DNA of 64,000 bases from positions 35,662,692-35,726,691 of the forward strand of contig CM051458.1 of NCBI GenBank assembly GCA_028274465.1, in the 5' to 3' direction. The notes beneath the pieces are model-generated. The model was not told the origin of the DNA. It searched no databases and was given only the letters and a program-made list of their open reading frames with translations. A program made the translations under genes and the position numbers. Each line of letters opens with the position of its first letter. The stretch's first letter is position 1. This document shows, in pieces, positions 11,405-23,953 of this stretch. This stretch comes from Plantago ovata. Taxonomy: Eukaryota; Streptophyta; Magnoliopsida; Lamiales; Plantaginaceae.

Positions 11405-12699
11405 TTATTTAGAACTTTCACTAACCTCTTGTTCTATGCTTGGTCCTGCATTGTCGGTACCAGAAGATTCAACACGTTTAGGACGCAAGAAGTTAGGAAT
11501 TTTGGTCATCTTTCCTCCACGGAGTAGTAGATTCACTTCTTCGTACTCAGTTTCCTCGGTTGTAACATTTGGAAGTCGCTTGGGATCAGCTTCAGGTGTC
11601 AAAACGGGGGAACTGGGGTCGTCTAGTTCCCTGGAGCTGGAGGGTGATTCGCCCCTACCCCGGGCGATTCGCCTGGGGAGGGCCGAATCGCCTCCAATTC
11701 TCTGCCTGTGGGGGGCGATTCGCCCCCCGCACCGGGCGGTTCGCCCCCCACTTCCAAGGGGGCGTCTTCGACTGCTTTTCCGCACTTCTCACACTTCAAC
11801 AAGCTAAGTTCCTCGATAAGCTGCTCAGTTACTTCGACTGCTTCAAAAGCCTTTTCGATGCGAAGATTATTTTCAGCTTGTCCTGCGTGTGCTATCTCAA
11901 AAACATTCTCAATGGCTTTAATCCCTGCGTAAAACGCAAGTTCTTCCTCCTCACTAATATCTTCGTCTTCAGAATATCCTTCGTATAAGCCTTCAGTTTC
12001 CCCCCGATTTGAATTCCCATTGGTGACTTGACTCGACATTAGCCTCTCAGACTGTGCAGATCCACTGGCGTACTTTTGAAAGACCTTCACTGCCTCTCCA
12101 ACTGTACATTCTTCTAATCCTCCACACATCCCATCCACTTGAAGCCTAACATCATCACGTAGACCACCAACAAAATACCAAATCAGTTCTCCGTCATCGA
12201 AACGGTGATGGGGGCACTCACGTTTATACAGCTCAAAACGTTCGTAGGTGTCACAGAACCGCTCATACTCTCCTTGCTGGAAGTGTTCGATCCGACTCCG
12301 CAAGGCAATCGTCTCATGGTAAGGCATGAAACGTGCCAAGAACTCCTCTACTACTTGGCCCCAGGTTCTCAGTGATTCTGGTGCTAACCTTGCTATCCAA
12401 ATTCTTGGTTCGTATCCCAGAGCAAAAGAAAATAATTTCCTGCATAATTGTTCCTCGGTGAACCCCTTTGCTGGAACTTTTGCTATTTCTTCCTCAAAGG
12501 ATCTGATGAAGCTTAACGGATTCATCCCCACTCCATCTTCGAACCTCGGTATCCTTCTCACTACAGAATTCGTTACCTCATACCCCAATAACTCTTCTTC
12601 CAAGTATATAGCTGACCCTTTCTTGACTTGCAAAAACGTAGGTGTTAAGCGAGCTTTTAAGGTCGTCATACTTGGAAATCTGGAACAGGAGTAACTCAA
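11405..12699 (-). mobile_element. Element A gag
   Basis: Retrotransposon gag (capsid) is recognisable on the - strand: GMNPLSFIRSFEEEI, then LCRKLFSFALGYEPR, LRTWGQVVEEFLARFMP and YERFCDTYERFELYKRECPHH. This protein would form the particle shell in the family. Its 3' half contains an inserted cluster of GC-rich palindromes (11641-11752), the same kind as in the LTRs. These translate into glycine/proline-rich filler. The region is interrupted in more than one frame and is treated as a fossil. Confidence 0.85.
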
Positions 12700-12842
12700 A
12701 ACTAAAATTTAGTCTCGTTAGAAGTCTCGAAAATCAAGAAAATTCCTGGAAATCACTATAAAATCGAAAAAGACTAATACTACTAAGACTAGGAATTGAA
12801 TGCTGAAAATATAAATAAGCTAAACAGAAAAAAGGAGTATAT

Positions 12843-12860
12843 TCCCCGCCAACGGCACCA
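12843..12860 (-). other. Primer-binding site of element A
   Basis: Directly inside the 5' LTR, the - strand reads TGGTGCCGTTGGCGGGGA, a variant of the Athila/Tat primer site TGGCGCCGTTGCCGGGGA that pairs with the 3' end of a tRNA (Asp-type in the literature). Confidence 0.8.
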
Positions 12861-12863
12861 ATT

Positions 12864-14067
12864 TGATGAACCGGAATTTGTCAGATTCTAATTAATCAAA
12901 TAAATTTATATTTAGCCAAACGCAATTCACAACTACAACGAAAACCGTAGTGTAGTAGCAGAATAACCTCGAGTGTCGATCTCTAAGGACTATAACTAGC
13001 TTTATCTAATCTAACTTAAAATATAAAATCAACAGACGACTTATCAAAGGTTTTTCTTATCAGATAATGAAAGTTAGAGATAGTATGATCATTCAAAGCA
13101 TAGCAGGTTAATAATCATGCATGAAGTACCCGATCGTTTTGCATAGAGATCTTTGATCAATGAATTGTCCAATGTGTTCCGTTATTATTCAACACTACGA
13201 AGATAGAGGACTTAGATAGATCAAAGAAATAAAGCAATAACTCAAAGTCTGATTCGCTTTACCGCCATGAGCATAATTATTAACCCTTCGCTAAGAAATC
13301 ACATACTATCACCAACAATAGATTTAGCTACTCATAGATGACATGCAATCAACAGAAATCATAGCAAGATTGAATGAAAACATGTTGAAAGATAAATAAA
13401 TATGAATAGAAAAACTGTAAGATACAATGTTACCGAAGGTTATCAATCTCCGAAGAATCGCGATCTCACAAGCTCCAAAACGATAAGAAAAAGTGTCTCC
13501 TATGCTAAGAATTCCCAGAACAGGCTCTCGAGAATTCTCCCCTAAAACTAATGAGAAAGGTATGAAAAAAGGTCTGAGAAAGTATGAAAAAACGGAGAAA
13601 CTGAGCAACTATATATAGAGGTTCGGCACGTGTGGGGCAACTCGCCCCACACACCGGGCGAATCGCCTGGTGTGGGGCGAATCGCCCCACGTCCCGGGCG
13701 AATCGCCCGGGAGGTGCTGTCGGCAATATACGCGTTTTCGACGCGTTTTTGGATTTCTTTTCCTTTTCGGACTCGGTTTTTGCCTTCTAGTGACCTTTTA
13801 GCCTTCAGACTCGACCCCTAGACTTCAAATCCTATCCGGAATCTTCTAGATACTCCAAAAATGTCTCTGGAACACCAAAATTCTTCGTTCTCTTCAATAT
13901 AATTACCCGGAAAACCTCGTTTTTCACCCAAAACCTGTAAAATACAAATTAAAGGGAAACGTGACACTATTCTAATAAAATGCACTAAAATATAGCTAAA
14001 TTAACATAGAGGATAGCTAAATTGGTGAAAAAAGACTCAAATGAAATTGTAAAATACACGTTCATCA
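12864..14067 (-). repeat. 5' LTR of element A
   Basis: 1204 bp, same family as 3054-4243 and nearly identical to it by eye. It holds the element promoter: a - strand TATA box CTATATATAG at 13609-13618 with the palindrome cluster (about 13629-13715) immediately upstream. Its outer end borders the ATACA duplication. Confidence 0.9.
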
Positions 14068-17000
14068 ATACATTTCTCACACTATATAAGAAATGGCCCC
14101 AAAGAGACAGTCCTCTAAGACCTCAAAGTCATCAAAGGTTGACAGTGCTGGAAAAAGCACTGCTCCGGTTATAACTCCGGCAACCAACACAGTGAAAATT
14201 GTGTTGAAGAACGACCGAGTAACAGAAAGACCCATGCCGCCTGCATATCTTGACAATGCAAAGTGTGAAATGATGATGCAATGGGGCGGATTTGCCAAAG
14301 AGAAGTATATACGATACTTCTATGAACAAGAACTAGATGGAGAAAATGAGGAGGCTTGACTTGATAAAACAACAAGGCCTTACTCTCTTCATAACTGCTC
14401 GCCCTAAGAAAGTGAGTATGTTAGACACCATGGAATTCTACAACAATGCAGAAATCCAGACTCTGACTGATGGTCAAGGAGTCACTGGAAAAGTGATTTC
14501 CACCACAGTTCAAGGTGTGCAAATCGTCCTGAAATGGACTGATTTAGCCAACATCTTTCAGATTCCAACTATTTGAACTGAAGATGACATCACTGCCACT
14601 GACGAAGAAATCGAAGCCTTCTACAGTGATGTCAGAAATGAGAAAATGAAGAAAGGAGAGGTTGCTCCCGTGACTTGGACAAAGCACGTTAAGAGGAAGC
14701 ATCTCTGCCATTCACTTGGTCTAGTAGCTCTGCTACTCATCAAAGTCTTAGACTCCCAAGTCGGAGGAATAGACCAAGTAGGCTTGAGAAGGTGGCCTCT
14801 GCTGATGCATATACATGAGAACAAAACTGAGCTCAACTGGGCAAAGTACATTTTCAACAGACTTGTTGATTGTGTTACCAAATTCAAGGTCAAGGTTGAA
14901 GACAACAAGGTCTCACCTACCTTCCCGGTCATGTATGGACTAAAAATATGCTATATCCTTGAACACTTCAGGATTCAGCTGAGAAACCCATTGCCGATTA
15001 AGAAATCAGTATGCAATGTGGGAAGAGCCTTCTACAAGCAAAATGGACCTAAGCTTGCTGATAAGAAATCAAAGAAGACAACAGCTGCAAATGTTGTCAG
15101 CACAAGTCAGCAAGAAAGGTATACTACAGCTGCATATGTTGTCACCACTAGTCAGCAAGACAAGACTCCAACAGCTGAAAAAGTTGTTGATGAAACTGCT
15201 GTAGATGGTGATCAAGATAAGTGTACAACAACCGTTGCTGAAAATGCAACTACTGATGTTGCTGCTCGAGAGAAACTGGAAAAATCTAAGAAGAAAAAGA
15301 GGAAAGCTGATGATGACACTCAAACTGCAGCTTCATCAGCTAACCCCATCCCTAAGAGGAAACGGACAAATAACCCAAGGAAAAAAACACTGGCTCGCAA
15401 GTCAGTTCCAGTTGTCCACGATTTTTCGGATATACTCCAGTAGTTGCTGATACACAAGTTCCAGTAGATGTTGATGAAGTGGTTACTGAAACCTAATTCA
15501 GCAATGTTGAAGTGTTTGCAGAAGCCTTCAACAATAAACTTAATGTTGATACATCTGCTAAAACAAGACCACAAGGCAGTGGAAACAAAATTCCTGCCCC
15601 AATGCCAGATATCTACATTGTAGATAATTTTGATGCTAAAAAGATGGTTGTTGAACAAGCAATTCATCAAGTTACTGAAACCACAATTACTGAGACTATA
15701 ATTGCTGAAGAACCAGTTACTGAGACTGCAATGGTTCAAGTCCCAGAAATTGCTGAAACACCACAAGAGACATTATTCGACGATGCATCTCGTGATGCTG
15801 AGAATACTGGACCTAGTTCACCGAAAACATCCATTGACAAAGTTCAGCTGGTGCTGACAGCACTGAGCCAGCAAATGGAATTGGAGATTGAAGACACCTC
15901 CAACAAATCAGTAGATGTTTTCATGACCAGCAGTGAACTCAAAGGTCAAGATGTCTCTGCTCAACTTGTCATTTCAGAGACAAGGGAGATTGCTGAATCT
16001 GCACAGCCTTCTCAAAAAGAGCAAGAAAAGAAGTCTGCTGAAGAACAAGTCCCAGATATTGAAGAAGTTGTCGTTGCTGAAAGGACTGAGTCACCACCTG
16101 CCCTTCTTCAGCAGGTAGTTAACTCAACCATAAGCAAAACTTCACTATCTGAAACTCATTCTTTTGCTAATATAATGATTTCTTTACAGACTTCTCAAGA
16201 TACAAGTCAGAAGGTTGCTGAAACTTCTGCACCAGAATTCACACTTCTTTTTCAGCAGGTAGATGAAGTTTTTGGTAATTCAACTAAGTTTGAAACTTAG
16301 TGCTTGTATCTAACTTAAAATTATTTCAGGATGAACAATTCAAGGATGCTTCTAAAGCTCCTGAAGCAATTGAAATAGTACCAGCACAAACAAGTGTGCA
16401 ATATGAGCTTGCTGAATCTCAGCAGGTAAATCATGTTCCAGCTTTTGACTCTAAAACTATTCTCCAAAACTTTCCTGAACTTAATTTTATTCTTTTTCAG
16501 GCTCAAAAGGAGACCACTGAAGTGGTTCACGTCATTGAAGATCTGAAAGTAAGTTCAGAAGAACTTTACTCGGACTTCAAGAAAAATACCTTGACCAGAG
16601 TTGCTAAGTCTGTCAGCAACTGGCAAAGGTACAGAAGAATGGACTTTTCTGATCTTCACCATCATCTGTCCAATGAGAAAAAGTGACTTTCTCTGCTGAA
16701 ACTCGAGACGTTTGTGCACTCAATACTTCCAGAAGAGTTGACATATTCTCAGCTCATGAGCTCAAGTCTGATTGGTCTAATCAGAGAGAATATGAAAGCT
16801 AAATTCAAGAGTGCCTCTCCAGCTGAACAAGTTGTGATGCTCAAGGGTTCCATTGTACCCGTGGTGGCTAACCCCCACAAAATCAATGAAGAAGAGGAAG
16901 TTACAAGTATCGCTCTATACAAACATCTTGAGTTGGTCATATTGACGGACGATGATGAAGAAGAAGAGGATGAGAACATTCCTAATGATCCAAGTGATGA

Positions 17001-19601
17001 TGAAGGAAAAGATTCTAAGGACAAAAAGGATGACGATGATGATAATCAAGGTCCTAGTCCTGATACTGGTGGACTTAAACTGACAGTTGCTGAGACTGAA
17101 CGTCATGATACTGAAAATCAGCAAGCTGATCACACACCAAGTCAGCAACAAGAATCCAATCCTGCTCCTGCTGAGACAAGTACTCCAGCAACTGAACAAG
17201 TTGCTGAAACTGAAGAAGAGTACGTCAGAAAGCGTGCTGAAATGAATTTAGGCAAGAATAAGCTTTCTGATGCCGAGTTATCTTTACTCGATGCCAAGGT
17301 CACTGAACCAAACCTTGATGATGAAGAAATGGATGAAGATTATCAAAGAGCACTTCAAAACAGTCTACAGATTCATGCAAGGCATACGCAGAATCTAGAC
17401 ATTGCTCAATCTTCAGGAGTGAAGCATACGGAAGTCCCCTCCCTTCCACTTACTACTGGTGAAACTCCAGTTATTAAATCTCAAGCGTTGCCCTCAGCAA
17501 CCACTCAATCAAAAGTTACTACTGGTGAAACTCCAGTTGTTGAGTCTCAAGCGTTGCCCTCAGCAACCACTCAACCAAAAGGGAATGAAGCTACAGATTT
17601 AGGAACCAAGGTTGTTGGCCTTGATGAATCTGATGATGAAGAAGATCTCTCAGCAAATGAAGATGATCTAACAAAGAAAGATGAACCTACAGTGGTTACA
17701 ATTCCTCCTCTTGATGATGAAAATGATGTAGGAGATGACATAAGATGCCATTTGCTGACCAAAGATGATCAATTCGCTACTGAGCTTAAAGTTCATTCCT
17801 TAACTCCTTCTTTAGTGCCGTTTCCACATATGGAGGATTTTACTCCAAGAATTTTGGCACTAATGGAAGTCCACAAAGCCTGCAAAGAAGAAGACGATGC
17901 ACTGCTTGTTGAGAGTCCGCTTGACATCAGCAAAATACTAGCTACTGTGCTGAAACGCACTACTTCTCTTACCATAGCTCAGAAAGACATAAGTCTACAT
18001 CATAAAAGCTATGAAGAAGATGTCAGTCAAGCACTCAAACTGGCAAAGTCTGCATTGAAAAAGGCTCAGGCTTTCATTGAAGAAAAAGTCGAAAATGAGC
18101 GCAGACATGAGGAAAATTTGGTGAGTATAAAACAAGAATTGTCAAAGCTGACCGCTGATCAGCAGACAATTATTCTTAAGTACAATAGCCTAAGCACTCT
18201 TGCTGAAAATTGCAATGAGTTTTTCTCTCTGCACATTACTCCAATGATGCAATCCATGTCTAAGGGGAAGATAAACAAAGAAAATCTTCAAGAAAGAAAA
18301 CCCCTGCTAAAGCGCAATTGACAATAGAACCTCTTGCTGAAAGAGAGCAAAGTTCTAAAAGACAAGCTGAAACAGATTCTGAGTTGAATTCAGCAAATCT
18401 GAAAAAGAGAAGAACTTCTGCTGAAACTCATGAATACTATCATACTGAGAGTCATCAAGATCTGAATGAAGATGATGATGATGATGCAATCAGACAATAG
18501 CTCAAGCTATAAGAGCTAGACCAATTACAGCCCTAACTCCGTCTGGCCACTCAAAACATTTCTCTTCTGACTCAAGATCTTCAGCAAGAGATCAAGAAAA
18601 TGCAAAGTCAAGCAGAAGAAGGCAAAGACAGGAAGAAAAGAGGCTAGCCAGCATTGCCATTGGCTCCGACATTGATTACACAAAGACCAGCAATGAGGAA
18701 CCAACTCAAAATGTGATCAGAAATGTTCATGGTTGCTGGATCTTAAAGCTGGAAGATGTATTGGCAAATGATTTCTTTCCAACTGCTGTACTGAATCAAA
18801 TGTACACTTGGATCGAATTGAAGGTGAAAAGAAACGAAAGGGATCCTCCTCCCTACCCAAGAAACATTGCTGGGAGATGGCTGAATCTAGAAGTCTTAGT
18901 AAGAAGAACATCTATTGGAAAGCAAATGAAGCAAGAGCCCGATTTAATCAAACCAATTGATGTTGCTTACTACTCTGACCCTCTAACCAAGAAGTCAAAG
19001 AAGAAATATGGCTTGATTCCTTATGAGTATTTCTATCTCACTGCCAAGGATCAAGAAGAAGATCTTCTCTGGTTAAGGAAGATTCATGCTAACAAGGGAA
19101 TTTCAGATACACAACGTCTCCATGCCAGCAATTGGGGCATGCACTTGTGGGTGTTGCACTACAAAGAAATGAATGGTGAAAACCATCATTATACCGCCTG
19201 CAAGAACGCAAGGATCATTCAGCTCGAAGTCCGTAAGCTACTTGAAGATTACGAAAAGGACTGTGTTGAATTTTCTGCGCTTGCTGAGAAAAGTGTAAGG
19301 GAGATTCTGAGAAAATCTTCTGCTGGAAGAGCTTAAGTCCCTTGTAAAAGCTTTGTTTAGTTTTGTTTGCTGATTTATGTAGTTATCTCTTAACTTTCTT
19401 GTAAACTTACTGAAAGATAACTATCAACAACAAAGCTTTTGACGACTCTTATTGGTTTTTGATTATGCAATCTACTTATGCTTACTATTTTATTATTCAA
19501 GTATACTTGCATTAATCAACTGATTTATTCAACATAAGAAACCTCTAAAAGGGTAACAATTAATTTAGCCATGGATTGCTAACATCAAAAAGGGGAAAAT
19601 T
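14068..19601 (+). mobile_element. C1 env-like region and 3' untranslated part
   Basis: After pol, SIRE/Maximus elements carry an extra env-like gene. Here a series of + strand frames (beginning MAPKRQSSKTSK at 14093, with larger ones at 14646-15443, 15512-16300, 16714-18321 and 18713-19336) fits that place. The N-terminal part has a lysine/serine-rich head and a hydrophobic stretch (LGLVALLLIKVL near 14720-14750). The middle is very acidic and low-complexity (16900-17400), with a duplicated TTGETPV...QALPSATTQ unit at about 17450-17580. The C-terminal part has coiled-coil-like heptads (about 18000-18200) and a conserved tail WILKLEDVLANDFFP... No viral envelope homology can be claimed from sequence alone. 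It is broken in several places. It ends in a polypurine tract AAAAAGGGGAAAATT at 19587-19601. Confidence 0.7.
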
Positions 19602-21156
19602 TGTTAGGAAACTTGTAATTTTGATGAGCAATTAACCATGCTAAATTAAGGAAAGTCCAGTAACTAGTACTCTTAAGGTCCATAGGAATTTACAATTTTT
19701 AGAGGACATTGTAAAAGAGGAACGTTTGCTGAAGACTTAGAGTAGGTGCTAGATAGGTGTTTTAACCGCTTATGATGTATCTTGTTATCTAAAAAGAAAA
19801 ACAACCTATTGAAGCATTTGCTGATGATGTACTTTGTTTACACAAACAAACTATTGAAGCATTTAGAACCGTTCAGAAATTTGAAGAATTCGAAGATTGA
19901 AGACTAGTAGATTTCTGAAGATGGTATCTACAAAGGCACATGTTGCTCAGAAAGTGGAAACTTCAGCAACAACTTGCATAAGTGAAAAAAGTTGTGCTTG
20001 CTGAAACTGAGACTGACCACTTGCTGAAGAACATATGTGACCTCCTTGCTGAAAGTACTTGCATTTGCGCTCCAACTTTCATATTTGAATTTCATTCAAA
20101 TGAACATTAAATGCAAAGCATGCACGCGAAGGACATGAAGACTAGAAGCCAAATAAAGGACGCTGCTGAAAGTACAAAAGCAAGATAGTGACATCTTAAG
20201 GAACAAAGCCTTAGAATTTGAAATTCAAACGGCTCCCTTGATTCACTATAAATAGAGGTCATTCGGCAAAGAGTTGAAGTGTGTCAACAACGTGATCAAA
20301 CTATCACTTGTGCTTAAACTCACATACCCTTCAAACACTCTTTACTGCCATTGATCCGTTCCAAGACTTAAAGCTTGAAAAAGCTACTTGTGAAGAAGTA
20401 GAACATACACGGCTAAGAAATTAGTTAAGTGTTCTTTCTTTCGAACAAGAACTAGTCTTGACACCAGAAACAATCAAACTTGTTTACTGCAAAGTATTCA
20501 AAGTTTTATTTCTTAGATTACTTGTTGTAGCTGAATAAGTTATAATCAAGTTATCTCATCCCAAACCTCTCTAACTGAAAATACACCCTTTCAGGCGTGA
20601 AATTCAGGGGGAACTTAATCGAGCATAGTGTTGCTGATTATAAGTCCCAAGTTTGGTGGAGAACAAGGTTTCGTTCTCTAGTTAGGTTGGAAACGAAGCA
20701 AGTGTGCTTTGGTTTATGTTGAATCGCTCTAGATAGGTGTTGTAAGGAACCTCAAACTTATCTTAGTGGATTTGGTCCTAGAAAGGACAAAGTGGATTTG
20801 TTGAGAGATTACGCCACTCTCAGATACCACTATAAAAAGTGTTTGTGTGATTTACTTACTGCATTTAGTTTTCAGCAAAGCATATCTATCTGTACATTGT
20901 CACTCTGTTCACTTGCTGAAACTATCACTTACTGACAAAGCACTTATTGTACAAAGACTCCGCTCTATGATTTTAAGTATCAGCAAAACTCGTTACTGAA
21001 AAGTAACTAGTGCTTGCTGAGAAAGTTAAGTATCAGCAAACTCATTACTGAAAAGTAATAAGCCCTTGCTGAGAAAGTTTTTAAACGACGAAAGTTTGAA
21101 AAGACTATTCACCCCCCCCCCCTCTAGTCTTTTCTTGTTGTTTAAAAGGACCAACA
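19602..21156 (+). repeat. 3' LTR of C1
   Basis: 1555 bp, TGTTAGGAAACTTG...GGACCAACA, preceded by the polypurine tract. It matches the LTRs of C2 throughout. A TATA-like CTATAAATAG is at about 20249-20258 (sense strand), followed by the probable transcript start. Towards the 3' end lies a tandem pair of about 52-bp units (20975-21079), each with a GAAA-loop hairpin. I count about 15 occurrences of GCTGA or its complement, mostly as TTGCTGA. Confidence 0.92.
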
Positions 21157-21720
21157 ATAAGCAACTTGCAACTAAGGACCGCCTACAGTTTTTTGGCATT
21201 GCAACGGACGAGAAATGCTGCTTTTGTGGGCTGGACGAATCTGTCAAGCATCTATTCTTCAGCTGCACAAAAACTGCATTGATTTTGCGTTATGTGATGC
21301 GTTGGTGCCGCTCGAATATGCGCTGGAATGATTGAGACAGCGGCGTAAGAGACATGAACAGGAGATTAGAGGGGAAAAGGTGGAAAGCAAAGATATCGAA
21401 CGGCCTCATTGCTGAATGTATTTATGGGATTTGGAATGCACGGAATGCCTATATATCTTCCAACAAAAGGTGATTGATGCAGCACAGATTAGCGCGAATG
21501 CCATCCAAACGATCGTCAAACGCAGCAATCTGTATCCTAGAGTAAAAGAACCAGCTTATGATCTAGTCTTTGGTTAGAATTGATGTCTTTCGTAGGTTTA
21601 CTTGCTTTATTGCTTTGTTAATCTTGGGTGGCCTGGACGATTTGTGTCGGTCTTTTTTTACTGACCTTGTTTGGAGTTTTAATGAGAAGATCTCGTACTG
21701 TTTTTAAAAGAAAAAAAAGG
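21157..21720 (+). pseudogene. 3' end of a LINE (L1-type) ORF2 with tail
   Basis: The + strand encodes a zf-RVT domain as found at the C-terminus of plant L1 reverse transcriptase proteins: LATKDRLQFFGIA, then CCFCG, ESVKHLFFSC (Cys/His zinc-binding pattern CxxC...HxxxxxC). In another frame follows GLIAECIYGIWNARNAYIF and a stop near 21578. The frame changes and a stop at 21333-21335 show it is dead. A short 3' UTR and an A-rich tail (about 21700-21720) follow. The 5' part is absent, because C1 borders it directly, so C1 probably inserted into this LINE. Confidence 0.75.
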
Positions 21721-22419
21721 GAGAGAGAGAAAGGGAGGTTATCAAATTTGTGTAACCGGTTTTAAATTTTGGACCCTGTTCTGTTATTAGAATCCGTTGG
21801 AAATACTCAAAAGTGTTCCAACAAGGTTTCAACAATGTTATACTTCACAAACTTGGTGTGGAACATTGTTGAAAATGCTCTTAGACCTGTACAGGCCGCA
21901 GCCAGAGGCCCAAAAACTCTCGCGTTTTTGGGCCTTTTGGCCACCTCCGCGTTTATGCTAAACGCGGAGGTTAAATTGGCGCCAGCCAATAGACGTGTGG
22001 ACTCCACTTGTTTTTATTTTTATTTTTTTCTTTTTAATTTTTTTTTGTTTAAATTTAAAACGGTCATAACTTTTAAATAAAAATGCTAAAAATAAATAAA
22101 AATTACCAACGGTCATAACTTTTCGAGATGTATAAATAGACACCAATCTTGGATATGTTTGTTCACATCTTCTCCAACTCATTTTTCCCTTTATAATTAA
22201 ACTCAAAACACTTTCCACACTCCAAAATCCTTTCCATTCTATTTTCCCATCCACCAAAATAAATCCCGAGCAACGACGCTATCTTGATTACTTGAGAAAT
22301 AGCGATCCTTGATTCCCATCCATCTATAAACTTGATTTCGTATGAGATTCTTTACAACAAATCTTCCTTCTTCTTTGAAAAAAAATGACGTGCAAGGCTT
22401 AGCCTTGTCTTAGCCGCGT
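21721..22419. repeat. Hairpin-rich non-coding element, target of C2
   Basis: No coding frame. The stretch has two adjacent perfect hairpins, 21906-21917 with 21924-21935 (12-bp stem) and 21943-21955 with 21959-21971 (13-bp stem, loop TGC). It continues after C2 at 57990-58060, where TAAACGCGGCTAAGACA is the perfect complement of the bases at C2's left border. The GC-core word AAACGCGG recurs. It may be a non-autonomous Harbinger-like element, but I did not find clear terminal repeats. Confidence 0.45.
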
Positions 22420-23951
22420 TGTTAGGAAACTTGTAATTTTGATGACCAATTAACCATGCTAAATTAAGAAAAGTCCAGTAACTAGTACTCTTAAGGTCCA
22501 TAGAAATTTAGAATTTTAAAGGACATTGTAAAAGAGGAACGTTTGCTGAAGACTTAGTGTAGGTAATAGTTAGGTGCTTTAGTTTGCTGATGATGTACTT
22601 TGTTTTTACAAATGAACTATTGAAGCACTAGAACCGCTCAGAAACTTGAAGATTCGAAGACTGAAGACTTAGAAGAATTCTGAGAAAGGTATCTACAAAG
22701 GCACATGTTGCTCGGAAAGTGAGATTTTCAGCAACAGCTCGCATAAGTGAAAATCTATATGACAGAGTAGGTTGTGCTTGCTGAAACTGAGACTGACCAC
22801 TTGTTGAAAGACATATGTGACCTCCTTGCTGAGGAAGTACTTGCATTTTGGCTCCAACGTTCACATTTGAATTTGATTCAAATGAACATTATATGCAAAG
22901 TAGGCACGCGAAGAACATGAAGACTAGAAGACAAATGAAGGACGTTGCTGAAAGTACAAAAGCAAGATAGTGACATCTTAAGGTCCAAAGCCTTAGAATT
23001 TGAAATTCAAACGGCTCCCTTGATACACTATAAATAGAGGTCATCCGGCAAAGAGTTGAAGTGTGCCAACAACGTGATCAAACTCTCACTTGTGCTTTAA
23101 ACACTCAAAACTTCTATACTCTCTTTACTGCCAATTGATCTGTTCCAAGACTTAAGCTTGAAATAAAAGCTACTTGTGAAGAAGTAGAACATTCACGGCT
23201 AAGAAATTAGTTCAGTGTTCTTTCTTTTGAACAAGAACAAGTCTTGGCACCAGAAACAACTTAACTTGCTTACTGAAAAGTATCACAAGTTGTGTTTCTT
23301 TAGATAACTTGTTATAGCTGAAAAGTTATACTTAAGTCATATCATCCCAAACCTCTCTAACTGATAAACACCCTTTCTCAGGCGTGAAATTCAGGGGGAA
23401 TTAATCAAGCATTGTGTTGCTGATTATAACAAGGTTACAGTGGAGAAGTTTGGTGGAGAACAAGGTTACAGTTCTCTAGTTAGGTTGGAAAGGAAGCAAG
23501 TGTGCTTTGGTTTCTGAAGAATCATTAGTGATAGGATTTGTAAGGAACCTCATATCTTATCTTAGTCGATTCAGTCCTAGAAAGGACAAAGTGGATTAGT
23601 TGAGAGATTACGCCACTCTCAGATACCACTATAAAAGTGTTTGTGTGATTTACTTTACCGCATTTAGTTTTCAGCAAGCTACACTTATTGTACACTGTCA
23701 CTCTACTCACTTGCTGAAACTAGCACTCTCTGAAAAGCACTTATTGTATAAAGTCTTCCGCACTCTGTTTTTAAAGTACCAGTAAAACTCTTTACTGAAA
23801 ACTAACAAGTGCTTGTTGAGAAAGTTAAGTACCAGCAAACTCATTACTGAAAAGTAATAAGCACTTGCTGAGAAAAGTTTTTAAACGACGAAAGTTTGAA
23901 AAGACTACACCCCCCCCTCTAGTCTTTTTTTGTTGTTTAAAGGGACCAACA
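22420..23951 (+). repeat. 5' LTR of C2
   Basis: 1532 bp, TGTTAGGAAAC...GGGACCAACA. The homologous 3' copy totals about 1528 bp once CACTA A is removed. A TATA-like CTATAAATAG near 23028-23037 marks the likely promoter. The GAAA-loop hairpin ATTACT/AGTAAT is at 23843-23858. Confidence 0.92.
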
Positions 23952-23953
23952 AG

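Larger units (their letters stand above)
3054..14067 (-). mobile_element. Athila-type Ty3/gypsy element A, full span with both LTRs, broken
   Basis: On the - strand the order is 5' LTR (12864-14067), primer site, gag, protease, reverse transcriptase/RNase H, integrase, a long 3' non-coding region and 3' LTR (3054-4243). The 5-bp duplication ATACA flanks it at 3049-3053 and 14068-14072, so the ends are firm. It sits in the env-like part of C1. The LTRs look alike with only occasional differences, which suggests a recent insertion, though divergence was not computed. It is a fossil: its pol is split by a CACTA-derived insertion (8292-10145) and there are a few further breaks. No env-like frame is seen, unlike sister element G2. 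Confidence 0.92.
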
